A stretch of DNA of 64,000 nt from contig JAURVB010012371.1 of the NCBI GenBank assembly GCA_033002965.1, positions 87,437 to 151,436 on the forward strand, given 5' to 3'. Shown piece after piece: positions 50,943 to 63,500 of this stretch. Source of the DNA: Piper betle. Taxonomy: Eukaryota; Streptophyta; Magnoliopsida; Piperales; Piperaceae. Each line of letters begins with the position of its first letter. Position 1 is the first letter of the stretch. Position numbers and translations under genes: made by a program. The notes below the pieces were generated by a model, which was given only the letters and a program-made list of their open reading frames with translations, searched no databases and was not told the origin of the DNA.

Positions 50943-53805
50943 TGTAACACCCCGTTTCGGCTCACCCGTGAACCGACCCGGAAATGTCACCGGCGACCAA
51001 ACCGTTCGCTAATCTACTGGGTTCGGTTAAGTCGACCCGGATCTGCCCTCGGTGTCTCAAGATGGAGATGCAAACATGAAATGCATGGATGGGATGTGTG
51101 GGTTCTAACGTAGTCCTACATGCATGCTATGATGTACAAGCAAAGACAAGACAAAATAATAAATGAAAAAAAACCAAAAGAAAATATATACTATTTTATA
51201 AAAATACAGTAACACATAATAATCTACCCTGACATTCAACCATTATCTCATTCATTTTTACCTGAGCCGAGTCTGTACTCCAAGGCTCCCTACTCATTCA
51301 TATTTATCAGTTCGTTTCATAACAAGTAATTCACTCAAGCAAACACATCAAAATTATCGTTTACATAACAATAACACACCATCATTATACGTTACACGCG
51401 GCAGGTACATGTGTGCGCGGTTCCGTGCTGCTCCTCCGCAGTCCCGACAGCTTTCATCCTTCGCATTTCTCACCTACATATATATAGAAAAACCGTCAGT
51501 AACGAGTGTTACCGGCCCAGAAAATAACTAATATCAAACTGGCACAGGAGAGCAAACTCTCCTGTTGAATGAAAACCATATACTTCCTCAAGAACTCTCA
51601 TCAGGGCACATACGGGAGCCGTCGCCCTCGGGTCGACAGCGTCCCCCTATCTTACACATTCTCATGCCTCGGCCATTTCTCTATTGCTTCTCGCGTCAAA
51701 TCTCGTTCCTTTCCGCCCTCTGCACCTTCCATATTACTCCTGGCCTTGAGCACGAAGGCCGAGTACTCTCAGGCAGTCGCCTTCAGTACCCTTTGAAACC
51801 ACAAGTCTAGACATGCGCTGCAATGCAGTACCCGTGAACCTCCACACTTCTCCGGGTTTGAGGAACTCAAAGGTGGAGTTGTCAGGATCCCTCGGGAATG
51901 AAACGGCCCGCACACCATTCCAGAGCCCACTGTCGACACACACGTGCCCGCTCGCGTAGCACGGTAGTCGGATTTCCCTCATTCAGTCTCTCACAAAAAC
52001 ACGAAAACTATACATATATATAGGTCTGGGTTGGGATTTATGCAATAGGCCCGAAGGCAACGTGAGCTGGATCTGAAGTTCGAAAACAAACTCGAGGGAT
52101 CTCATCCTCGAGGGTTATTAATCCGGAAAATCGTTGGCTAAATGGCCCGAGTTAAGTGGGATTCGGTAAAACGCCACTTAACTCGTCCTGCACATAATAA
52201 ATCAAATACACAAGAGAGTAGCGTAAATCAGAGAACGAGTCCTAAACGGACCTGGTAGAAGCTCCAAACGGGTCCACGCGCTTAGGCGGCGAGCTCCTAC
52301 ACCGTACCTACACAATCAAGCTAAAAACTAACGCCCGCATGATGAATCACATATCCTATAGCATACACACACAATCAACACAATCACACGTCAATCAACA
52401 CACATCAACCTATATCAATTCTAGCGAGTCTACTTAAGCTAGTTTGATTAGATCATGATTATTACTTAATAACCCTAATTAGTTTCATAACTTCTATTTT
52501 TAACACCACACAATCAAACAAATTTCATATTTTTATCCTTAATCAAATCTACATTTATATATATTATTATAACACACAATTCACCAATCCTAGCATGCAA
52601 TTCTAATAATCAAAACTTTCAAATAATTAAATTAAAATAAATTATACCTCGCGTCGTCGAAAATCGGCGACAGCTAGGGTTTCCGTTTCGTGGCTCGAAA
52701 CTCGAATTCGGCACCTAGCGGCGTCCGAAGTCCGATCAGATTGGACCGGGTGCGTTCGGCGGATGATCCGACGAATTTCCCACAAATCCAATTTCCGGCG
52801 GTTCCGGCGGTTTTCCGGCGAGTGTCGGCGGTTTTCCGGCGGATTCCGACGGTTTTCCGAGCGATGATTTGGGACGGGGCAATCAGGGGGTCTATCGGCA
52901 CCAGCTCGACGAGCTCGGTCCAATGGTGGTGTCAAACAGGGTAGCCGAGGCGGCGATGGCCGTCGACGGCGGCGTCGAAAATGGGCGGCGGTGGCGGCGT
53001 TCTCCGATCGAGGCTCCGGCCGGCCTCGACGGTGGTCGGGACGATGGGGGAAACGTCGGCGACGTCGAGGGGGTGGTCGTCGGGGTCACAGCGGCGGCGG
53101 CGCGGCCCGGACGGCGGCGGAATCAGTGGGCGGCGTGTCGCGGTTCGCGGGCGGATTCTGGCGTCGTGGCGAGGTGGTGGCGGCCGGGGCTGTTCGGGGT
53201 GGCGCGGTGACGGCAAGGCGGGGCAGGGCGGCGTCGATCGGCGGCCAGGCGGCGTCGGCCGTGGCGGCGGTGGCGCGCGAACAGGGGCGGCGGCGGCGGC
53301 TAGGGTTTGGACGTGGGGGAGAAAAGGTCGGGAGGAAGAAGAAGTGCGTGTGATGGCATTTTCGTAAATAAGTATTGACTCGATTCCTACTCGAGTCAAA
53401 ATAATAACTAGTTCGTAATAAATTCTAAAAAAATCTAGAAAAATATGGAAAAATCACATAAAATAAAACAAACACAACAACATCCAAATGACATGCTCTA
53501 TAACTAATAACCCACCCGAATATAATCCAACGCGTCCTAATGCGTCATTCGGCCTAAAACTATTTCTACGATCAAACATATAAAAAGAAAAAAATACTGC
53601 ATACTTTCATATATTCAGATAACTCGCATCTCACCATCTTCTCGACGTTATCATCATATATTCAGGTACACCTGACTCTCATCGCTCATAACTCACGGCT
53701 GGTCTCGACTCAGCACGCGGTTCATGAAACTGACTCGACTCGAACCAACGGTCGAACCGACTGGTTCGGTAACGTAAAACCCTGACTCGAATCACGGGTT
53801 TTACA
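50943..53805 (-). mobile_element. Solo LTR C (2,863 bp), inverted
   Basis: Plus-strand ends are TGTAACACCCCGTTTCGGCT and CGAATCACGGGTTTTACA, with perfect 5-bp target duplication CTCTC at 50938-50942 and 53806-53810. It lies within the outer LTR in the same orientation as it. The CpG-rich block is about 52640-53360. Its minus-strand TATA tract is 52009-52022. Confidence 0.9.
52009..52022 (-). promoter_or_regulatory. LTR C TATA tract
   Basis: TATA-rich tract on the minus strand at the position equivalent to the TATA box of LTR A. Confidence 0.4.
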
Positions 53806-55786
53806 CTCTCAGCAGTCACTTTGATACCCTTTAAACTACAAGTCTGGACATGCATTGCATTAAACAGTACCTATGAATCTCCACACTTCTCTGAGTTTGA
53901 GAAACTCAAAGGTGGAGTTGTCAGGATCCCTCGGGAATGAAACGGCCCGCACACCATTCCAGAGCCCACTATCGACTCACACGTGCCTGCTCGCGTAGCA
54001 TGGTAGTGCAGATTTCCTCATTCTAATCTCTCACTGAAAACGCGATAAACTATACATATATATAGGTCTAGGTTGGGATTTATTACAATAGGCCCGAAGG
54101 CATCGTGAGCTGGATCTGAAGTTCGAAAATAAACTCGAGGGATCTCATCCTCGAGGGTTATTAATCCGGAAAACTGTTGGCTAAATGGCCCGAGTTAGGT
54201 GGGATCCAATAAAACGTCCACTTAACTCGTCCTGCACATGATAAATCAAATACACAATAGAGTGAGCGTAAAAACAGAGAACGAGTCCTAAACGGACCTG
54301 GTAGAAGCTCCAAACGGGTCCACGCGCCTAGGCGGCGAGCTCCTACACCGTACCTACACAATCAAGCTAAAAACTAACGCCCGCATGATGAATCACACAT
54401 CCTATAGCATGCACACACAATCAACACAATCACGCATCAATCATCACACATTCATCCTAAGTCAATTCTAGTGAGTTTCAATCTATGTCTCATGAAATCA
54501 GGGTAATTAATTAGTTCACCTAATTAATTCCTTACTTTCCATTTGAACACTCATCAATCAACCAATTTCATAATTTTTATTAAATTACACACAAACATAC
54601 AGACACGTCAAAAACATCAAAATTCATCTAATTATCTAGTCTAGCATGCTTCCCTAATAATTATAAAATTTAAGAATTTATGTCGGAGTAATTTATACCT
54701 CGCGTCGTCGAAAATCGGCGACGGCTAGGGTTTCTGTTTCGTGGCTCGAAACTCGAATTCGGCACCTAGCGGTGTCTGAAGTCCGAATCGGATTGGACTG
54801 GGTGCGTTCGGCGGATGATCCGGCGAATTTCCCACGAATCCAATTTTCGGCGGCGGTTTTCGGCGAGTGTCGGCGAGTGTTCGGTGACGATTTTCCGGCG
54901 ATGATTCTGGGACGAGGCAATCAGGGGGTCTATCGGCACTAGCTCGACGAGCTTGGTCCAATGGTGGTGTCAAACAGGGTAGCCGGGGCGGCGATGGCTG
55001 TCGACGGTGGCGTCGAAAATGGGCGGCGGCGGCGGCGTGCTCCGATCGGGGCTACGGCCGGCCTCGACGGCTGGTCGGGATGATGGGGGAAACGTCGGCG
55101 ACGGTCGAGGGGGTGGTCGTCGGGGTCACAGCGGTGGCGGCGCAGCCCAGACGGCGGCAAATCGACGAGGGAGGGTGTCGCAGCTTGTGGGGCGATTCCG
55201 GCGTCGTGGTGGCGAGACGGTGGCCGGGGTGGGTCGTGGCGACACGGCGACGGCACGGCGGGGCGGGGCGGGGTTGATCGGCGGCAGTGCGGCGTCGGCG
55301 TGGCGGCGGCAGCGCTAACAGTGGGCGGCGAGGGTTTGGGAGTGGGAAAGTGTCGGGAATGGAGGTGAAATACTCTAATGGCAATATCGTAAATAAGTAT
55401 TGACTCGATTCCTACTCGAGTCAAAATAATAACTAGTTCGTAATAAATTCTAAAAAAAATCTAGAAAATATAGAAAAATCTCATAAAATAAAATAAACAC
55501 AACAACATCCAAATGATATACTCTATAACTAATAACCCACCCGAATATAATCCAACAGGTCCTAATGTGTTATTCGAGCCTAAAACTATTTCTATGATCA
55601 AACATATAAAAAAAAAATACTGCATACTTTCATATATTTTGATAACTTATTTCTCACCATCTTCTCGACGTTATCATCATATATTCAGGTACATCTAGAC
55701 TCTCATCGCTCATAACTCACGGCTGGCCTCGACTCAGCACGCTGTTCATGAAACTGACTCGACTCGAACCAACGGTAACGAACTCT

Positions 55787-58043
55787 TGTAAAACCCACGA
55801 TTCGAGTTAGGGTTTTATATTTAGAACCGGTCGGGTCGACCGTTATTTTTTTCGAGTTGAGTCAGTTTCAGGACACGTGTACCGAGCCAATGCCAGTCGC
55901 GTGTATGAGCTATGAGGGTCATGCGTACCCAAGTATATGATGATAACGTCATGAACACAGCAGAACAGAATGAGTTATCAGATATATGAGAGTATGCCAG
56001 TCATTTTTTTATTTTTATATATAGTGGATCGTAGAATTAGTATTAGGCCGTTTACCGCGTTAGGACGCGTTCGGGCAGTTTGGGTGGGTTGATAGTTCTA
56101 GAGCATACCATTATAATTTTTTTTGTTGTTGTTTGATTTTACGGGATTTTTCCCGATTTTTATGAATTTTTTTAGGATTTAATACGAGTTAGTTATGATA
56201 CTTGACTCGAGACGGAGACGAGTCAAGTATTATTTACGAGTTTGCCACCCAACTAATTTTTCACCCCGACTTTTCTCCCCCACGCCCAAACCCTCGCCGC
56301 GCCGCCCCTGTTCGCGCGCCACCGCCGCCACGGCCGGCGCCGCCTGGCCGCCGATCGACGCCGCCCAGCCCGGCCACGGCGTCGCCCTGCCGCCCCGACC
56401 AGGTCCGGCCCCCATCGGACCGCCGCGACGCGAGGAAACCACGCCGCGACGCCGCGGCCGCGTTGCGGTCGCGTCGCCGATTCCGCCGCCGGCGAGCATC
56501 GCCACCACGATCAGGTGGTCGCCTCAGCACCGTCGACCACCCAGTGACGCTTCCTGACCGGAGCGGAGGCTGTTGCCGCCGTGGCCGGCCGGATCTAGCA
56601 ACCACCACGGCCGGCCTCTGTTTTGCCGTTTTCCGGCGAGCCGCCGCCTCCATTGGCCACACTGAGGTCATAGATGAGTCGGGCTCGCCGAGCCGGTTCC
56701 GATGGTACCCTATATGACCCCTATCCAGCTAGTAGACGCCGATGGCGATTGTCGCCGGAAAACCACCGGAAGTCGCCGGAAAACCGCCATTAGCTGCCGG
56801 AAAACCGCCGGAAAATCGGAATTTCTGGAATTCGCCGGAATTCACCGGATCTTCCGCGGGGCTCACCCAGTGGAGCCCGATCGAGCTTCGGACGCCGATG
56901 AGCGCCGAATTTGAGCTCCGAGACGCGCGACAGAACCCTAGCCGTCGCCGAATGTCGACAACGTGAGGTATAAGTACCTCCGATTGAGTTATTTAAAATT
57001 GATTATGATTGTTAGTATACCATGCTAGAATTGAATAATTGTCATGATAAATGTATGAGTATGAGTGTAGTGATGATTGCATGATGCAATTAATTGAGAA
57101 TGAATAGTGAATGATCTAATGAGGTAGATCGAGTTGAGCATGATAATTGTGCATGATGAGATTATTAGTTAATGAAGTGATCTAATGAGATGAATTGTGT
57201 ATGAACATGTTAATCTAGTATGATGCAACTTAGAAGAACAGAATAAAATATGGTATGAGTAGTTGAGTTAGGATTATTTACTCTTATAATTATTTGATGG
57301 TTATTTTGATGATGATTCTGTGTTTAATTGTGTTGAGTTTGATGCATCATTTAGTTAGCGGGCGTTAGTATTTAGTTTTGATGTGTAGGTACGGAATAGG
57401 AGCTCGCCGCCTAGGCGCGATGACACGCTCGGAGCTTCTACCAGGTCCGTTTAGGACTCGTCTTGTTTTACGCTTTTCCATTGTATGTTTATGTTATTAT
57501 TTGCAGGACGGGTTAAGTGGCGTTTTATTGGATCCCACTTAACTCGGGTCATTTAATCGAATATTTTCCGGATTAATAACCCCTCGAGGATGAGATCCCT
57601 CGAGGATGATTTCGAAAACAAGATCCACCACAAGTTGCCTTCGGGCCTATTATATGAATCCCTTCCCAGGCCTATATATATAGTTTTATCGAGTTTTCAG
57701 TGAGACGAGAGATGGAGAAACCGACTGCACGTACCATGCAGAGGATGCCGTGACAGTCAAAGCGGGCTCTGGATTAGTGCCAGCGGACTGTTCCATTCCC
57801 GAGGGATCCTGACAACTCCGCGTTTGAGTTCCTCACACCCGGAGAACGTGGAGGTTTACGGGTACTGTTTAGTACAGCGCATGTCCGGACTTGTGGTTCA
57901 AAGGGTACTAAAGGCGACTGCCTGAGAGTACTCGGCCTTCGTGCTCAAGGCCAGGAGAGATATGGAGGTAAGGAGAGGGCTTAGGATAAAGTTTCACGAG
58001 AAGTACTGAAAAAGAAGTGCTGAGAGTAGCACAGTACCAGCAG
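55787..58043 (+). mobile_element. LTR D, 3'-truncated
   Basis: Starts TGTAAAACCCACGATTCGAG directly against the outer LTR and follows LTR B closely, including the CpG-rich block (about 56270-56970), the hairpin region and the conserved 3' third, up to ...CACAGTACCAGCAG. There it breaks off into unrelated GC-rich sequence. About 600 bases of the LTR 3' end are missing, so no target duplication can be checked. A TATA tract is at 57673-57681. Confidence 0.85.
57673..57681 (+). promoter_or_regulatory. LTR D TATA box
   Basis: TATATATAT at the conserved LTR promoter position, followed by GTGAGACGAGAGATGGAG. Confidence 0.45.
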
Positions 58044-59415
58044 CACGCCGCCGACGAAGTCGCCACACGCGGCGGTGATCAGCCCCTTTTCTATCGTTTA
58101 CCAGCCGACCAGCGGCTGGACTCCTCCGATTGCCACCACCATGACGTTCCCCGTCCTCCCCTCCTTCGAACTCGACCAACGGCACCTCTACCGCGCCGCC
58201 GTCAGCATTCTCCGGTGATAGACACGGCCGCCCCCGTTTACCAGTTTGCCCGGTTAGCAGTCCGCCTGCTCGCAACCACGTCTGCGTCCACCTGGTATGC
58301 CCAACTCGAGCATCATCATCCTCCTCAACATTATCAGGAGAATTGGGCTCAATCCAAGACCTTTTGACATTTCAGTTACTTAACCAAGACTCCATTGGAG
58401 CAAGGCACACCATCCAAACTGTGGCATCTCCATAATATTGATGAAGGCCTCTCCATTTCTTCACAAACATGGATGTAAGCATTCTGATGTAGGGTAAACC
58501 TGATCTCTTTTAGTCCTGCATCTAAACATAAGATTAAGAATCATAATAGGTAGATTGATAATCCTATGACTGACAAACATCCAAAGTACTTAGATGCTGA
58601 AACTGCAAACATCACAGCCAAATCAATTCTTCGATAATTTCTTCAACATGACTTTGAATGAGCTTCAAAATGCTTCGAAGCATTGACCTTGGTTGACATG
58701 ATCACTAAGAAACAATTTCCAACAACATGCAACTCTCGATTTCCTCAGCAAACCTCTGACTACACTCAAACTCTAATGATATCAAGCTTCGGTGTCAAAC
58801 CCTTTCCCTCGAAGTGTATAAGAAGAAAGATGAGCGAGAACCCAGAAATTGTTCTGCCTGACCAATGTCCACATCCAAAGCTACTAAACTTCAAAATTAA
58901 CTCACAAACATGTCCATTAGTTTGAATGTTTGTGAACAAATCAAATATTGGAAGCACCTAATTACTTGAAATCCAATTAGGATTATATTCTTAATGTTCC
59001 ATTTTAATGAATAATCAATCATGGTGAAAACCCCTCCCTATAATAAAACTTCGATTAAAATCTAATAAATAATGTGCAATGATTAAATCAAAAACCAATT
59101 TCAAAATCATTAGTTCAGCAATCTGAACTCTAATTTAGCTATTTATATTGTTTATTGTCTTAACTATTATTTCTTGTGTTTATTTGATATATTTTATTAT
59201 TTTCAAATCATTTCTGCTTACTTGTACATGTGTGGTCTTTATGAGGGTTTACATGTCGTGGGAATCTAACTTTTTTGTGTAAGTGTGTAATTAGCTCACG
59301 CCCACATGGAAGCCTTCAATTGAAATCAAAGCTTGGCTTCAAAATAAGATGGACGATAAGATAAGGCAAACCGAGGGGCTTTCCACCACAAAACAACCTT
59401 ACTTCCAATGGATCC
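58044..59415. other. Sequence after the LTR D breakpoint, unassigned
   Basis: The first ~320 bases are GC-rich and abruptly different from the LTR; open frames there (plus 58017-58367, minus 57994-58275) start in the LTR, so they are not genes. The rest is AT-rich and includes a plus frame 58683-58925 with no recognised content. Confidence 0.4.
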
Positions 59416-59923
59416 TGTAACAACCCGGCCCAAATGCTGCTACGTCAATGGGCTAAGTCATTTCTTTAAAATGGGTACCCCGAAAGTTAAAGATCTATAG
59501 TCCATTCCCACTTACTTAAACAGGATCTTCTCACGAGTAGGTATTGCAGATGTGGGACTAAGTAGAGGGGATCTCACAATTCACCCACCTAAGGAAGTGG
59601 CGAGAATTTCTATATAATGGGCTGTCAGGTCCATTCTGACATGTCCATTTTGATATTATGGGCTGTCAAGTCCATTACTGACAATGTCCATCTTTTGGTT
59701 GTCAGGTCCATTCTGACATATCCATTCTCCCACCATCTAATACGGAACCAGGTCGGCTCTTATACGACTTGCAACGACCCAGCCCAAGAGTGCAACGTAA
59801 TGGGCTAAGTCATTTCTTTAAAATGGGTACCCCGAAAGTTAAAGATCTATAGTCCATTCCCACTTATAAACAGGATCTTCTCCCAGTAGGTATTAGATGG
59901 GGACTAAGTTGATGGATCTCACA
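59416..59923 (+). mobile_element. Second TRIM-like element with perfect target duplication
   Basis: Two direct repeats, 59416-59578 (TGTAACAACCCGGCCCAAAT ... GGATCTCACA) and 59770-59923 (TGCAACGACCCAGCCCAAGA ... GGATCTCACA), share the long block around GGGCTAAGTCATTTCTTTAA. They are flanked by GATCC at 59411-59415 and 59924-59928. The 191-bp interior has no coding capacity and no clear tRNA primer site. It contains three variants of a GG[CT]TGTCA(A/G)GTCCATT...TGACA..TCCAT unit. Confidence 0.8.
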
Positions 59924-60336
59924 GATCCAACTTTGAATATTGAAAGACTGGAATGAGAATTTTCTTGTCCTTTGATGATTTTGAAGTTTGAGAAATCATT
60001 CTTAGTAATCACCAAGATCCTCTTCTAAATAGGGGTTGTGGAGTGAGCACGAGAAGAATGCTCACCCCATCAATGTCAAGGCTATAAATGCCTTCTATTG
60101 TGCTTTAAATAAAATTGCATTCAATAGAGTATCTATTTTGCCAACCAACAAAGAGATTTGACAATTACTTGAGGTTATTCATGGGGGACATCTCAAGAAA
60201 AGGAGTCCAAGATTAGCCTCCTCATTCACAAGTATGAAGTGTTTAAATGGAAGAGGGTGAGACTATCAATGCTCTATATATTCAGTTTAATGATGTCATT
60301 GTAGGTCCAAAAGGGTTTTGTTAGGTAATTGGGAAG
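59924..60336. other. Flank of the copia-like debris
   Basis: No independent gene seen. The plus strand from about 60070 may already be degenerate gag coding sequence (frames with interruptions) leading into 60337. Confidence 0.35.
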
Positions 60337-61390
60337 GTGGAGCTCAACCGCAAACTACTTCTTAGATCTCCCATCACCCATGAGCACACTTTGCAAATGA
60401 ATAGGGAGGAGGTGGAGATCAACAAGAAGAAGAAGAAAGAATTGGCTATAAGGATCCTCATGTTAGAGGAAGATGGGGACCTAAATAAGGAGATAACTTT
60501 ACTCACAAGGAACTTTAAGAGGTTTTTGAAGAAGAAAGTAGGAGTCACATCTTCAAGGAGGCAAGAAGAAGAGGACAAAGGTAAGGTGATCAAGAAAGAT
60601 CTAAAATTCAAAGAGCAGAAAGAGAATAATAAAGACAAGATTTAATACTATAAGTGTAAGGGGTATGGATATATGATACATGGATGTCCAACTAAGGATA
60701 AGAATTAAATCCTAAGGGGAAGAAAATTCTCCAAGCTAACATGAAATCGGATGATGATGGTAGTGAAAATTACCTAGGTAAATTTTGCTTCATAGCCATT
60801 GGGGAAGAAAAAAAGATGATTTTGAAAGCGTCTGTTGAGGAGCTTTGTGTGGAAACTATATGCTTGGCAAAGAAGGACAAGGAGCTCAAGGAGCACCTTG
60901 AGGCAATCACGAAGGAAAAGGATGTCCCATAAGAGAAGCTTAAAAGCAAGGAGGTGGACACAATCTAAGTCAAGAGAGGAGGAGCTTCAACAACAACTTG
61001 CTACCGAGGAGGACATCAACAAAATCTTAAGAGGGGTCTCACAAGCTCACCAACATACTTCTATTTTTATGTAAATTAGGGTTGGGGGGGACACAATCAT
61101 GAAGGTGAATTTAACAAGCTCCTCAACTTTGTCATAGTTTCAATCCCACTGAAGGATGACTTCACACATGATACTAGAACATTAAAGAACATTCCACCAA
61201 AGGAAAGAAACCTCTACATGTTCTAAGCATGGACAATAAGCCTCTCCAGCATAGACATGCCCCAAGGACACCAGCAACTTGTCAATTATGTGACAAAGTA
61301 GGGCACATTTAATGGAGCTTCATGTCGAAGAGCCTTGTCCAAAAAGGGAAGGCCAATTGGATTCCGAAGAAGACAAGGCCAAAGAAAGGT
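60337..61390 (+). mobile_element. Ty1/copia-like gag remnant
   Basis: The plus strand, with frame breaks, shows a charged helical segment (MELNRKLLLRSPITHEHTLQ onward to 60645), then YYKCKGYGYMIHGCPTKDKN, which has the layout of a CCHC zinc knuckle with its first Cys changed to Tyr. An acidic SDDDGSENYLGKFCFIAIG segment follows (about 60744), a Lys/Glu coiled-coil stretch (60820-61060) and near 61330 the string VQKGKANWIPKKTRPKK, resembling the gag-protease linker of plant copia elements. Several frame changes and stops make it non-functional. No LTRs, integrase or RT were found. Confidence 0.6.
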
Positions 61391-62520
61391 ATAGACTCTT
61401 TTCTCATTCCTTGTATCCACTTAATTAATATGTACATATGTATACTTTTCAAGTTTTCTTAAAATTTGTTTTCAAAAGGGGATAATAAGGGTGTATAAAT
61501 GATTAAATTAGTTATCAAAATCATTTTACAACCCTCACTTGTTGACAAGGTTTCATTGTACATCAATAAGTCTGCATAGTTTTAAAAGTTTTATATGTAC
61601 AAATGTAAATTGGGGGCATATTTTAAAATATTTTTTATCTAGCTTGAGACAAGCTATAATCAGCAAAGATTTCTCCTAGTCTCCCTATACATCCTCAAAG
61701 TGGAGCATAGAAATTAGGAAAACCATTATTTTGCTAAAAATTTTGGTTCCCCAAGATTAGTTGGTGATTGGTTACAAGTTTGGTTGACCAAAAAACTTAT
61801 CAAAACTTTCATTAAAAGAAAGGAGCACATTTGGTAGACGATTGGTTAGTTGGTTGACGACTAAACTAATTGAGAAATTTGAATTATTTAAATCCAAAAC
61901 TTTAATTGATGGGCTTCACCACAACCGAATGTTGCAGTCGACAAGATGGTCGCCGCTTGCTCTGCTGTTGTCACCCCTGAGATGCCATGACTCGCCACTA
62001 ACGAATTGCCTTGCCAGAGACATCCATATTCCTTTGACAAGCCAAACAAGCCCTCGCCAACCTAACATCAATGTTAGGTGTTTTCTAGTCACACCACCAC
62101 CTTGCTAGCACTATCGTTGTTTGAGTCATTGTCATTGTGATTGCAAGGGTATTCCCGACCCTTGTGGACTACTAGATAACCTCCACTCGGCCACAGCTTG
62201 ACGCCGTTGCTAAATTAGTCTCAACCATCTTCAGGTCAATGATCAATAACCAAACCATTTCCGTGAGCTACTTGTTTCTACAATGGCTCTTCATGGTTTG
62301 TGATCCCACTCTTGGTCCTCATGACTAGGAGTTCTAGAGAAGAACCATCAAAAGGTGAAAGAAGGGTGTGGAGATCGCAAGTGAACCAAGTGCTCGTTAC
62401 TCCTTCGACCAAAAAGAGTTGAAGGACTTTGACAGTGATTATGAATGAGAATGATGTTACTGTAGAGAATCACATCAATCAAAATGGAGATTTCCAAGGT
62501 CTAGTGCAAACTTAAAGTTT
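61391..62520. other. Probable retroelement-derived sequence, unassigned
   Basis: AT-rich to about 61850, then GC-balanced around 61900-62250 with no recognised domain. An 88-codon plus frame (61842-62108) has no motif I recognise. Confidence 0.35.
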
Positions 62521-62534
62521 GGGGATAGCTTTGA

Positions 62535-63500
62535 TGGAAGATCCAGAGAAGAAGGTTGCACTTCCACAAATAAAAGAATTCTACTACACTTTAGTAAAGA
62601 TGAATGAGGGATACTACAAGGCCAAAGTGGATAGGCATGAATTCCACCTTAAGGTCAGGGCATATTACACAACTTTTGGGAATACTAGATGATGGTGACA
62701 AGACCTATTTCTACAATATGCAATTAAGCATCTCTTGACCGAGTTTGCGAGCCGAGAAGAACTAGATGTCACAAGCCCCATGGGAGCTCGAGGCCTCACC
62801 ATGATTGCACTTGTGTTTTGACAAGTGGGTGGAACCAACATTCTTCCACAAGTTGGCCATCATAGTAAGCTCTCCTCTCATGTTGTTTTCACTCTATGGA
62901 GAATCCTCTCCAGGAAAAGAATTAATATGTCATCCCTCATCGTCAACCACATGTGGAGCTGTAGGAACCAAAAGAAAGGATGCTTGCCCTATGGATGACT
63001 CCTGACAACATTCTTCTTCTGAGCTAGACTAGATGTGGAGTAAATGACCACCTCCATCCTCCCATTCAAGGTCGTGGATTTCAATTCCATCCACAATAAG
63101 TTGAATTTGAGGGAGAACAATAATAGGAAGACTAATGGTGCATCCAATTCAATGGAGAAGCCAGCTCAAACAGAGATGATTTCAATTGGCTCAAGAACCT
63201 GGAAGATGATGATGAGGAGGTGTTGGCACCACCACAAAAGGAGACACTACCACCACCGCAACCATCAAGGAGCATATGGAATACCTTGGACCATCTAATG
63301 GCTAGAATGGATCACATGACACTTTCGGATGTAGGAAATGAGGCGTGACCAAGAAGAGATGAGGAGGGACTAAAATGTGTTGAGAGGAACCATGAGTTGC
63401 TCATTCAGGACATGAACACACACTTTAACTTTCCTCTTGATGTTTACACCATTCACTATCCTTAGCCATCTCAATTTGCACCATGAAATCCACTAGAAGG
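62535..63500 (+). mobile_element. Degenerate retroelement coding sequence (plant transposon-protein type)
   Basis: The plus strand can be followed in pieces: EFYYTLVKMNEGYYKAKVDR near 62575, MGARGLTMIALVF near 62780, LPPPQPSRSIWNTLDHLMAR near 63250, and FNFPLDVYTIHYP near 63430. The first piece resembles the small 'putative plant transposon protein' domain linked to gypsy-type elements. Stops and frame shifts interrupt it throughout. The assignment is by general resemblance only. Confidence 0.4.

Larger units (their letters stand above)
47165..55786 (-). mobile_element. Outer LTR of the nested stack, split into three pieces
   Basis: In minus orientation this LTR reads across 47165-47181 (TGTAACACTCCCGTTTC), 50057-50942 and 53811-55786. 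It was cut first by solo LTR B (target duplication GTTTC) and solo LTR C (CTCTC). The pieces add up to about 2.9 kb, the full length of the family. The 5' end of the LTR (right side here) stops about 20-30 bases short at 55786, where LTR D begins. A TATA-like tract is at 54051-54063 on the minus strand. Confidence 0.8.

Noticed and set aside
52932..53399. 155-codon open frame and several overlapping ones in CpG-rich DNA
   Set aside because: They lie inside solo LTR C, and equivalent frames are not conserved in LTRs A, B and D.
56202..56717. 171-codon open frame in LTR D
   Set aside because: Same CpG-rich LTR block; the overlapping frames in three phases are composition artefacts.
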